From Physcomitrium patens (Eukaryota > Streptophyta > Bryopsida > Funariales > Funariaceae), in assembly GCF_000002425.4 (NCBI RefSeq), contig NC_037269.1, forward strand, positions 9,011,444-9,075,443: a DNA stretch of 64,000 nucleotides. Direction: 5' to 3'. Positions 24,701 through 35,800 of this stretch are shown piece by piece. The notes beneath the pieces were generated by a model. That model did no database searches. It saw only the letters and a list, made by a program, of their open reading frames with translations, and was not told the origin of the DNA. Numbering within the stretch: the stretch's first letter is position 1; every line of letters begins with the position of its first letter. The translations under genes were made by a program, and so were the position numbers.

Positions 24701-27640
24701 AGAAGTTTCTGATGAACTTCTTATAATAATTTACTAGTCCTAAGAAGGACCTCACTCCCTTTTGAGTTTTTAGTACTTTCCAATCTCTTATTGCTTCAAC
24801 TTTCTTTGGGTCTGGTTTTATTCCATCTCCATTAATGATATGTCCCAAAAACTCCAACTCTTCCAAAAAGAACACACTCTTTTCTAAATTAGCATACAAT
24901 TGATTGTTTCTTAGTTTTTGCAAGACTATTCTTAAGTGCACCTTATGTTCTTTCATATATTTTGAAAAAATAAAAATATCATCAATGTAAACTACTACAA
25001 ATTCATCACTTTCTTTATGAAAGATTGAGTTTATTAAAATGGTAAAGGTAGCACATGCATTATATAACCCAAAAGGTATTACTACAAACTCATAGGAACC
25101 GTATCTGATTCTACAAGTAGTTTTCTCAATGTCGTCTTGAGCAATCCTTATTTGATAGTACCCACTCTTAAGATCAATCTTACTAAAACATTTGCTACCA
25201 CTTAATCTATCCAACAAATCATCAACTCTTGGAAGTGGATAGTTGTTTTTAATAGTGAACTTATTCAAGGCTCTATAATCAATGCACATTCTCATTTTTC
25301 TATCCTTTTCACTCACAAAAAAGACTAGAGCTCCAAATAGAGATTTGCTTTGTCTTATATATCCTTTTTTAAGCAACTCATTAAGTTGCTCTTTGAGTTC
25401 AATTAACTCCCTTTGACTCAGTCTAAAAGTAGCTTTACTTAAAGGTTGTGATCTTGGTACCAAATCTATCTTATGGTCCACCATCCTATTTGGTGGAAAT
25501 TTTTTTGGAAGTTCTTTTGTCAAAACATCTCCATATTCACACATAAGATCTATAACTAAGTTTGCATAATGAGAATTTGTTTTCATCAACTCATTTTTAT
25601 TATAAAAGGAAGCATTTTTTACATCACAAACAAAATCAAAATCACTATTTCTCAAGTGGAAGAGAAATTGTTCTCCTTCTAACTCACTTTCAGACACTAT
25701 AGAAATTCTAGATTGGTATAATATGGAAAGGTTTGTGAATGGTAAGTCTATTGCTTTTCTATTCTCTCTAACCATGACTACTCTTGTTTTGGCCTTCCAT
25801 TGAAATCCATAGAAATCTAGAAAAATATTTCCTAAAATTACATCTATTCTACTAAGGTTGTAGATAGTGAAGTCTTCTTGAAACCTTTTGTTTCCACATT
25901 TAAACTTCACATCTTTAACAACTAAGTTGGTTACTTCTTTGCCTTGTGCAAAAGAAATTTTCACCCTCATGGTTTCTTCTTAAACCAACTTAAGCCTCTG
26001 GGCACAAGTTGGATTCATAAATGAGTTGGTTGGTATTATATCAATCAACATGGAGGTTTCAAGATTTCCAACTTTAGTATTTACATAGATGAATTTCTTA
26101 TGCATACTATTTAAAATGAGTTGTCCTCGAAAACCTCCTTTTTTAACCACAGTACTTTTACTACGACTCATAACTTGAAGACATTCTATTTGATGAGTCT
26201 CATTTAACAAAGAAGTGTTAGGAAGTTCACTTATCTTTCTAGGCACTTCTTCATTTTTGCAATCATTTACATAGTGTCTTTTTTGTTGACACTTAAAACA
26301 AGTCACATTGGATGAACTTATCTTTGCTTTTTTGGTACTACTTCCTTAACTCTCTTTAGCCTTAAGTTTTGCAACTTGAGAAGTACATTCTTCAAATCTC
26401 TTCTTTAGAATAGGAGGTTTCTTGTTTCCATAGAAGTACCTAATTCCCTCTTGAAAGCTAGTCTTCCTTTCCTAAGTTTTAGTCATAGTGCTTTGTTCAC
26501 TATGACCCACTCTTTGTTCTTCTAATTTAAGTTGAGAAGCTAAAGCAAAGGCATCATTGATATTGGTAGATATGGTTTTCCTTTCCTAATACTTTTTTCT
26601 TGTTGCAAAACTTAATCCATTATAAAAGAAAAGTAACAAGCATTTTTCATAGTCCAGTTGAGTGTACGCTAGTTCGTTTTAGAATTCACCAACATACTTA
26701 CGAAGTGAAGCCTTCCCTCCTTCTTGTCTGAGTTTGAGGAGTTGCAATCCCTCAGTGAAGTTTTGCCACTTATTCTCAAACCTCCCTATAAGTCCATCAC
26801 AAACCTCAATCCAAGTCGTTTCTTTAGCATAGTTAAGATTGGTCTTGATTTTTCCATCAAACCAATCTAAAGCACTTCCTTCAAGTAATGCGGACAAGGT
26901 CCTTATCTTGTCTACATTACTTTCAATATCATTAGCCAAATGCCAATGTTCAATTTCTTTAAGAAATCTCCTTATGGTCCTTTTGTGCTCCGTGCCTTTC
27001 CACTTCTTTGGTTGATCCGTTTTGGCCCTATGGGAACTTAATTTGCCCTTTTGGCTTTCAAGCAAGGCTTCCTTTCTTACATTTTCTCTCATCAAAGAGT
27101 CTATAAGAAGTTGGTTCACTTCCATTTTCTTTTCAAACTCCTTGTTCTTCTCCTCCATCAACCTCATAAGTATTTTGTCAACTTTATCAAGGGAAACAAC
27201 ACTTTGTTTCTCCACTCTTGATCCTTCTATTGAGTCTTTAGAGGTTTTTGAAGAGGTTGGTCTTTGTGATTTAAGATTCCTTCCCTCTCTATCATTTTTT
27301 TCGTCATCACTATGAAGTTCTTGAGTTTCTTGTAAACTCTCCTTAAATTTCTCTTGCTCTTTTTGGACCTCCTCTTCACTTTCCATCTCATGGATAAGAG
27401 GGAGTTCTTCTTCAAGTAAGGGTTTCTTCCTTACCATTCTTCTTTTTGGCTTAGATTCCTCTTGGCACATCTGTGCCTCAATCTTGAGGACCTCATCCTT
27501 GTCCAATCGTTGAAAAGCAGCCTCAGTAGTTTTCTTCACCATCTTGGCTAATACTTTCATGCCTTAGTCAAAATTGTTTTCAAAAATTTCCCTCCAAAGT
27601 CTACTTCTCAATCCCGATCTTCTTAGGCTCTGATATCACA

Positions 27641-27848
27641 TGTAACGGACCTCGTGGACGTCGCTCTGTTCACCCCTAAAATACAACTACTAGGCCGTCC
27701 CGTTAGTACTCATGTCACAAACTGATCATGTCTCCAAGAAGCCGTCCACACAGTCCGACCCCAGTGACCCTGGTTCGTGACACAATTCTCACTTACTAGT
27801 TGGTTCGGTTGAGTCCTCAGACCTCTTCTTAACTTTTTGAACCTTACA
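27641..27848 (-). repeat. 5' LTR of the gypsy element
   Basis: It has the same TGTAACGG ... CCTTACA ends on the + strand as the 3' LTR and shares its central block (for example 'ctccaagaagccgtccacac'). It is shorter, 208 against 357 bp. The tRNA-type primer site adjoins its inner edge. Confidence 0.88.
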
Positions 27849-29034
27849 TGGTCCTTGAGGGATCAACTAGCATTTGTCCACTGACTAGGCAAAAGATCTC
27901 GAGAAGCAATGCTCTGTGAGCAAAATTCTATCCGATCATGGGTATTTGGGTACATAATCGAAATATTTCAGCCACGGTTATGCTACATTTATTAGAAATG
28001 TGTGCTATATCTATCAGAAATCTACCAGTTGTGCTAAATCTTTGAAACCATGTCAGAATGATGGAAATAATGGACCGAACTTCGAGCTTCATGATGTGCA
28101 TCGCATTGTGCAACATGGTTTCGATAGTAACAGTGACCTGCAACAAAAACCAATAGGAGTGCTTGTTGACATCTAGGCTTTCAATCAACCCCTCGTCAAT
28201 ATTAATAACAGTTATGAGTTTGAGGTACGTTATAAGTTTTCCAATAGAACATAACCCCTGAAAACAATTTCGATGATTGCACAAAAGTTTGTGAGGAAGT
28301 GTGTGAACGATTTCTTATTTTCCTTTACCAAAACCTGCAAGGAAAGAGCAGCAAAACTATTAAGGATACATCCAGTATGATAAGCAACATTCAAAAGCGA
28401 CGAAGGAACAACTAGGATCTGTTGCAATTATAAATTTGACAGCAATAAAGCTTCATAGCCACAATTGAGATATTCAAAGAACATCACTCCTGGCGTAGGA
28501 GCATCGGAAAGAGTTCGTAGTGGGAACTTATCAGGGGAAGTTAATTAACAGGAACATATTATTGTATGCAGTGTAATCATAGTGCTCTGGGACTAGAAAT
28601 CTTGTTCCAGTGAAGAGTGGTCACCTCTGTTCTCACAACTTGCAAGTAATGTTCGTGCAGCACGCACAGGGCAGAGTCGAAAGCTGAAACACAAAACGGA
28701 ATTACTTGTTAAAACTCACGATAATGCTAAACTGATCACTACAGAATATAGTCAAGCAAGCAAGTAAAGTCAAACAAACAAACACCCCAGTAAAAGTCAA
28801 TGTAATCACGCCACTACAGGGCCTCAGGCGCAAAATTGGGAGTATCGTCGCAATTCGCCAACAAGTTTGTGATCTGTTTGTTGTTGTGCTATCGATTTTC
28901 TCTTCAAAAATAGTTAACTGATGATGCGCTGAAAAAACTTTCTCCAGTGTTGATCTCTTTGTGTCGTTATATGGGCACTTTTGTTATTCATATCAAGTAT
29001 CTGCGATTGCTTGTTGAAGTGGCTAGAAGGTCGG
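27849..29034. other. Intergenic DNA between the gypsy element and the small HBD gene
   Basis: Composition is moderate. Minus-strand frames around 27.93-28.43 kb are short and show no domain. The last few hundred bases may contain the promoter and leader of the plus-strand ORF at 29035. Confidence 0.5.
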
Positions 29035-29361
29035 ATGTTTCCCATTTCAAATAAGGCTTCCAGTCAGAGCAGTACTGCGAGGGTGACTCCAGCTTGTTTG
29101 GCGGTGGTTGCTAAGGGTGCCCAGGCTCTTGTTTTGCAGACGGGTTCGAAGATTTTTTCTGATAGTGTTTCTAGTTTCAGTGGCGTACCTAGAGAGCAAA
29201 TTAGATCCCGCCAAAGTAAGTACTATGCTGTCCAGAGTGGTTTTCATCCAGGAGTTTATGAAACTTGGGCAGAATGTGAAGTTGAAGTAAAAGGTTTCAA
29301 GGGTGCAAGATTTAGGGCTTTTCGAACTAGATTGGAAGCTGACAAGTATATATCAGTTTAG
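29035..29361 (+). CDS. Small protein with an RNase H1-type hybrid-binding domain
   Basis: This ORF of 108 residues starts at the first in-frame ATG (29035) and ends at TAG 29359-29361. Residues from about 62 to 106 match the N-terminal hybrid-binding domain of eukaryotic RNase H1, also known from the caulimovirus viroplasmin family: KYYAVQSGFHPGVYETW, then ECEVEVKGFKGARFRAF and a final LEADKYI helix. The aromatic and basic positions that grip RNA/DNA hybrids in RNase H1 appear to be kept. No RNase H catalytic domain follows before the stop or in the next kilobase. The upstream 60 residues are Ser/Ala-rich and could be a targeting peptide. It may be a genuine single-domain nucleic-acid-binding protein or the surviving 5' part of a longer gene. 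The domain call is firm; expression is unknown. Confidence 0.65.
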   Translation: MFPISNKASSQSSTARVTPACLAVVAKGAQALVLQTGSKIFSDSVSSFSGVPREQIRSRQSKYYAVQSGFHPGVYETWAECEVEVKGFKGARFRAFRTRLEADKYISV

Positions 29362-29684
29362 GAGTAGGTTTTCTATTTCTGTCTACTTGTATTAAGTGTG
29401 CTGATTGTTCTAGGTCAGAATGTGAAGTTAATGAGATTGTTAAGATCTAGCCATAAATTGATCAACAACTCCTATAGCAAATTAATTATTAGATTGAGTG
29501 TAGGTTAGGTGGAAGCATTTTCTTACAAAGTTGCAATATAGAATTGGATCCACTTCATCCTCTTTCATATTAGCCTTGAGTTTTAATTTTTCATCCATAG
29601 GAATTGTTGCAATTTGCACAATTTTTCATTCTAAAGGATGTTAATATATTTTGAGAATAAGCCTTTTGTGTCATAAAAATCATT

Positions 29685-29708
29685 TTTTTTTTTTTTTTTT
29701 TTTTTTTT
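29685..29708. repeat. Poly-T tract
   Basis: An uninterrupted run of about 24 T lies just to the left of the copia fragment. It may be a simple repeat or the trace of a reverse-transcribed poly-A tail on the minus strand. No other sign of a processed insertion was found. Confidence 0.6.
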
Positions 29709-29819
29709 ACTTAGATACATTTTGTCTTCAAATAAAGTGTGACTTCTTTTATAGATAGTTATGACATTTCAAAAATTTTATGCAATTTTTTTATAAAGTT
29801 ATTTATGTTTTTTGTGTAG

Positions 29820-30425
29820 CTATCTATCATAAGAAGATTATTCATGTATAAAGTAAGGAGAATGATATTACTTTGTGATAATTTAGAGTAAAGGTTGTAG
29901 TCACTTGTGCCTTATTGAAAACCAACTTCTTTTAAATGTGAGTTAAACTTTTTATACTAAGCTTGCGATGCTTATTTCAAACCATATAAAACCTTTTTTA
30001 AAATTTTTTTAAGCCATATGTTCTTTTCTAGGTATTGCAAAACCTTGTGGTTAAATGATGTAAACTTCTTCTTTCAATTTTCAATGAAAAAGATATTTTT
30101 TATATCCATGTAGTATAACTTTCAATTTTTTTATGCTGCAATTAATATCATGGTTCTAATTGTTTCCTATTTAACAACATACATGAATATTTCTTCATAA
30201 TCCACCTCTTCTTTTTATTTAAAGCGTCTTGTTATTAATTTGACTTTGAACTTTGGGGGTGATTTATTAGTATTTAATTTTGCCTTGTAAATCCATTTTT
30301 TAAATATTCCAAACTTACTTAGAAGAAAATTCATAAGTTGTCACTTATCATTTTTATTTTATTGATGACATTTCTTCAATCATGGCTTTCATCCAGCCTT
30401 GATGTTGTATTGCTTCATAATAAGT
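29820..30425 (-). mobile_element. Ty1/copia reverse transcriptase fossil fragment
   Basis: Reading right to left, the minus strand gives a much decayed match to the start of copia reverse transcriptase. First comes the segment resembling 'EAIQHQGWMKAMIEEMSSI', then one resembling 'KMDLQGK', then the part equivalent to 'LDVKTAFLNG' and 'EEVYMxQPxGF'. Heavily broken, with many interruptions. No LTRs could be paired with it. It is separate from the copia remnant at 32.8-38.1 kb, because both cover the same part of the enzyme. Confidence 0.7.
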
Positions 30426-31589
30426 TGTAGGTTTTAAGTGTCAAAAATAAGAATGTGATGAAAGCAATTAATCAAATGAAACTTTTTTCAAAGAAGTATG
30501 ATAAAATAAAAGTAAAGAAACATGTATATTAAAAAGAAACTGAAATGGCTATTATCAAAAGACAAAAAAGCTAAAGATTCTTGAATCTAGACTAGAACAA
30601 AAAAGGAATTGACAAGAGTGAAGAAGGCTTCATTCTTCCTTCTATATATACTATCCACCTAAAACCTACATGGCGACATTGTATAGGACCTCTGACATGT
30701 ATTGACTTTGCAAACCACATGTCTTAACTTATAAGGTAAGTTTTTTTTATCCGCCACATAGTTAGCTTGTTCCACATGCTATCTACAAGTGTAACATGTG
30801 GCTAACTTCTGACCAAGTTTTTAATCTAAAAGTCAACTATAAACATATGTAAAATCAAAATTATATCTATAAAGCTTCTAAGAAGCTACTTTAGAAGATA
30901 TTATAAAAATAATCTACTTTTATTTATTTTTACTTACTTCTATTTAATCATGTAGATAATTATTAGAATAATTATGTATATTTGTGACATTATATCCTCT
31001 TCTAGAGATTAGTTCTATGAAACACGGTTATTATATATTGAAGAGATCTAAAATGTGACAAATTATGTTTGTTATATATTTTAATCTTTGTTCTCTTTGA
31101 AGATGGTTGATATGTCCTCTCAACCATTGATAATATCTCATATTAGAGCAAAAAGACCACCCTCTTATTTGATCATTGTTGAGGCCTTCATAACTTCTTT
31201 CAAATCAAACATTTGAAATAGTGTCTGGAGTTGTTTCTACTTCTAATAAAATTACTAAATATCAAAAGTCTCTTCTAAGGTTGTGATACCAAACATGTTA
31301 TATCTTGCCATCTATTTGAGGAATAATATGTTGTTCTTGAGGATCTTCATCTTTATTACGTTATCTTGAAGGTTAAGATAATTATAATGTTTTTTTACAA
31401 GTCAACAAACAATAGCTCTTGAATTGAATTTGTTGGTTGTTAGGTCTCTGTCTTCTTAATACCACAATATACATAAAAGCTACAAACAAAGATAGAAGGT
31501 AGAATATTATCTTCTCTTGATCTTATTTCTTTTATAGCAAAAATTTATTATTCTTAATCTAGATTTTAATAGATGTCATTGATGAAAGG
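30426..31589. other. AT-rich DNA between retroelement fossils
   Basis: No gene is visible. The sequence is probably further decayed retroelement or LTR DNA. Near 31280-31300 the minus strand reads 'ataacatgtttggtatcac', which resembles an LTR end followed by a methionine-tRNA primer site, but no partner repeat was found. Confidence 0.4.
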
Positions 31590-32370
31590 CCACTATCATC
31601 TTTGCTGCATTTGTAAAATTCTTTGTTGGCTCTTATGTACGTTCACTAATATCATACCTACACTAATGTAAAGATATTCTAACCTTTTTTGGTACTGCTT
31701 TGAGTCTAAGACTTCTTCCATGTCAAATTCTTCATCATTGTCGACTTCTATAGGAAGAAGTGGTACCTGTTTTTTTTTTAGTATGTTCATTATCTTATAT
31801 GGTTCAAGAAGTGACATGTGGAATATATGATGGAACTTTATTGACTCTAGTAGGTATAAATGGTAAGTAATTGGATTGATTTGTTCACAAATAGAAAAAG
31901 ATCTATGCTTACAATAGTTTGACTTATTACAAAGGTGAATAATCTTGATATAATAATAAATTAACCATATACTATCATCCATATTGAATTGTGGTTGTTC
32001 CTTGCAATAGGCATTTGTGTTTATTTTTTGTTATTCTTCAGCTTCTTTTAATTATATCTTTATTATTGCATGTAGCTCTGACAAACAATTTGACAAATCT
32101 TTTTCCGTAAGATTACCAATTCTTAAAAAATCAAAAGCATCAAGTCATGGATGATAACCATAATTAACAAAAAAAGATGTTTGATCATAAAAAAATATAT
32201 CATATTATTATAAGCAAACTCTGCCAATGATAAAAGAATCATCCAATCATCTTATTGGTAGTTGATGGTATACCTCAAATATTGCTTCAAAACATGATTA
32301 ATAAGCTTTGTTTATCCATCAATTTGAGGATGAAAGACCTAAGATAACTTTATATTACAAACTTTATAAC
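31590..32370 (-). mobile_element. Ty3/gypsy integrase and chromodomain fossil fragment
   Basis: Minus-strand reading gives a decayed gypsy integrase. Around 32.37-32.2 kb it resembles the 'FHPQxDGQTE' and 'LLxLAEFAYNN' segments. Around 31.98-31.6 kb it resembles the integrase C terminus (FHHIFHMSLLEPYK, 14 residues) followed by a chromodomain-like stretch (EEFDMEEVLDSKQYQKRLEY). The chromodomain places it in the chromovirus branch, unlike the more intact element at 21.4-27.8 kb, which shows no such domain. It is broken at several places, and only this part of the element remains. Confidence 0.8.
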
Positions 32371-32829
32371 TTTAATATTATTTAGATTTACAGCCAAAAT
32401 TTAAATTAATAAAGATACAATAATTTAATCTTCATGTTAAAGAAAAGTACAAATCCCAGCTTATTATTCTTTTGAAATATTATTTCTTTTTATTCTTGTA
32501 TATATTTGCACACATTTCCTACTACATAGTTGATGTCTACCTTTATGATCACGGCTATAAACAATAAGCATCTAGTAAGTAATCTATATAATGTAAGAAC
32601 AACTAACTTTGTATTCATTTGTTGCTTGAGTTTTAAATTATTGCACATGGGAGTCAACATAAGATTGTGATACTGTATTTTCAAGCAATCCAAGATGATC
32701 TAAATGAATTTTTTTTTATTCAAATAAATTTTATAAGAATTATATTCTATTTTTACATTTAGATTGACTCAAGCATTTCATAATAGTGTCATTTTAAATT
32801 TGATGGTGAATAGAGCTTTAATTCTGCTA

Positions 32830-35800
32830 ATTTTATTTTTATTGTCTTATATTAATAGAAGATTATCTACATATAATATGCATATATATATATATACATA
32901 TATTTTGTATATATGAATAATACATATTATTATTAGCAATACTTCTAAATTAACCATTTTTTTTAAAGATAGTTGACAATGTGACTATACAAAGCTCAAG
33001 GAGTGTAGCGTAGTTCTTACATGGCTTTCAAAAGTTTGCAAACCTGTCCTATTCTTTCTCAATAAAAACTTTCTTGAACTTCCATAAAAATCTCACCTTC
33101 TAATATACCATTAAGAAATGTTGTCTTAAAATCTATCTACCTAATGTACCATTGTTTTTGTGTTACCAATGCAAGTATTGTGCATATTCTTGAGTAATGC
33201 AAAATTGATGTAAATGTGTCAAAATAATCCAATCCTTCTATTTGTTTATTTTCTCTTGCAAATACTCTTGCTTTAAGCTTAAGTATTTCACTTAATGGAC
33301 TTGTTTTGGTATTATAAATCCATTTTGCTAAAATTGATAGTTTTCTTTTTGATAAGTCTATCAAATGCTAAGTTTTGTTCTTCTCTATTGACTCAATCTC
33401 TTCTTTCATCATATCTTTCCATTTTGTGTCTATGACTACCTATGTGTAAGTTGAAGATTCTTTATGAATTTTGTTAGGAATCTCAAAGAAAAAGTTATCA
33501 CTTGAATTTGTTTACAACTTGTATACATCATGTTTGTTTACAAAAAAATCTTTTACAAGCATGAGGTAAAATAACCTCTACTAATTGGAAGGTTATTATA
33601 ATTCATAAAAATTAAATTATTTACATAATTTACGAATTATACCTATTGATTAAATCTTAATTGAATTCACTCTCTTACTTCTTCAAATTAATCTACTCAA
33701 TCCATCAAAAAACCATCACTACAAATTGTACTTGCAATACAAGTCATATTAAAAATTCTTGCACAAATAATATTTATTTTTTAATTTTATATTATTATTT
33801 AATATGCATCATTGATTAACAAATTATCTTCCAAGAATGAGAATTCATCCACAAATAACAATTTATTTGTAAATGACTATGTATCCATGAATAAATTCTC
33901 ATTCAACACAATTTTTCATCCAAAACCCTAAACTTATTTAAATCCTACCCAACTTCATCTAAATGTTGTCCAATTCAAAGGTTCATCCTGGTTCACTTCA
34001 TCCGTTCTGAATTCTCTCACCTTGGTAGAAGACTACGGGGTTGAGTTGGAATGAATTAGAAATTCGAGCTGCCTGCTCTCCACTCCATACGACCCCTTGA
34101 ATCCGCGTACAATTCAGTTGCAGAGTGTGTAGGACGTCCTCGGCTAGCCAAAAAAGCTCATTGTCTAGCCAGCGACCCTCGACTTATCACCTCACTGCTG
34201 TTGGTAGCGAAACGTTGACGTCGTTCTCCAAAATCCAGGCCCAGTCCTTCTGAGCTCAACTTCCCTTACATTGCTAGGGGCGCTTGGATGGTTACCTTCT
34301 TATATTGATCGTTGGAAATTGCACTGATTTAAAACAACCTACAACAACTATTTGATACTAGCCGGTAGCTGAAAAAACCTAAGCCTAAATTTTGATTGTG
34401 TTTTCTCTCGACATTTGGTACTTGTTTCTTAAGTAAGGACGTTGGAATCACTTCGCTCCCATCTCAACAACTACTGCAGAGCATTCTCTCACTGTCATCA
34501 ACGCTAGATTTAGTTTCCTATCAATACTAAGTCAATATCAGCTGGACCCTCGCCTTGGATGAGCATACAACAACACCGCATGCATCGAATTGTGAGCTGT
34601 AGTTGTCGATAGGGAAGACCAACAACTCAAGAATCCAATTCCGCCGCAAGCCACCTATCTGATGAAGGCCAATTTGATTCAACGAGCAAGAAAGATGACG
34701 CTCCAACTTACTGTAGTGCAACCCCCTGCTGAACCCAGCTCCACGCTTCCGCCAAAGACACAACCCTTGTTGTAAGAATAACTAAAAGAATAACAAAAAA
34801 TAGAGCAGCTCGTCACAACACCACATGCACCCACCGCAGCATTCCGTCACCGGAAGCAACTGAATCTAGATGAGTGGGAAAACTACAGCTTCAACACACC
34901 GGCGTTGCAAGACAGAATTCTAAAACAAAAACAAGGAGCACCACTGACGAGTAAAGGGATTGAGCAGTCTAGGGACCCGATGCACCATGTCTCTGTCAGA
35001 ATTTTGAAACAAAAGCACCGCCGTCGATCGTAGCCTTTGAACAAACTGGACCGGCCACCTCCAACAGAACCACCGACCCTTTGTCGCATGCCCACTTGCT
35101 AATGATCCGAACCCCCCTTCTAGAATCTATGAAGATGCTTGATCATGGGAATCTTCTAGCCGAGAGCAACCTCACGCTAAGCCTTGATACTTTGCCACCA
35201 AAACGCGATTTGAAGCTCGTCCAAGAGACGTTGAAAACCGAATTCGGTTGCTAACAAATAAGAGAAAAAAACCAACTGCAGCGATAGATTTGTCGAAGAT
35301 GAGTCACTCAATCCGACCGCAGCTCTCCACGTTGAAATGGAAGCCTTGCACTTTGACAGTAGAACCTTTCGCAGCTTCTCCAGGAACAAAGCTCAGCAAC
35401 CACCGATCACAAGGAAACAAAAACGGAACTCATTGTCGATGAGGACTTCGCCGCCGCACTTGACTACTTCTGGTTGCTAGCTTGCCGCCAATCCAGCCAA
35501 CACCGAGAACAACGCCACTGCCGCCCAGTGTAAGCGACACCGCCGCCAACACCAACTTTGATGAATGCCAGATAACAGAGCCAAAAAAAACACCATAGAA
35601 GCGATCTCCCACAGCGCCGACACCGCATGGGGTGCTACCAGCAGCAACAAAAAGGAGAACAACGAATCTCTCGCAACACAACGCAAAACTGGAACAAAAC
35701 AACATGAGCCACCGCAAGCCATGAAGCATGTTGGTGGTATTCTCTACCCCGGCCTGAATTTTGGAATTCACATCTGTGGGATCTTGCGATAATATTGCCA

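Larger units (their letters stand above)
21431..27848 (-). mobile_element. Ty3/gypsy LTR retrotransposon, near full-length fossil
   Basis: The element reads right to left. Its parts in order are: 5' LTR 27848-27641; primer-binding site next to it at about 27640-27625, matching the initiator methionine tRNA type (ATATCAGAGCC); gag with a charged, coiled region at 27560-26679 and a zinc knuckle near 26306-26260 (CFKCQQKRHYVNDC); protease near 26200-25970; reverse transcriptase 25970-24615 with the VVYIDDIFIF active-site motif; RNase H about 24436-23966; integrase about 23725-22805; polypurine tract near 21800-21788; and 3' LTR 21787-21431. The order RT - RNase H - integrase fixes the Ty3/gypsy assignment. 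Flanking 5-bp sequences (tagtc and tggtc) look like a diverged target duplication. The element is broken, with several to perhaps ten interruptions in its frames. LTR divergence, roughly one base in ten by eye, suggests an old insertion. Confidence 0.93.

Noticed and set aside
31280-31590. Possible LTR with a methionine-tRNA primer site on the minus strand
   Set aside because: The primer-like motif is short and no second copy of the repeat was found nearby.
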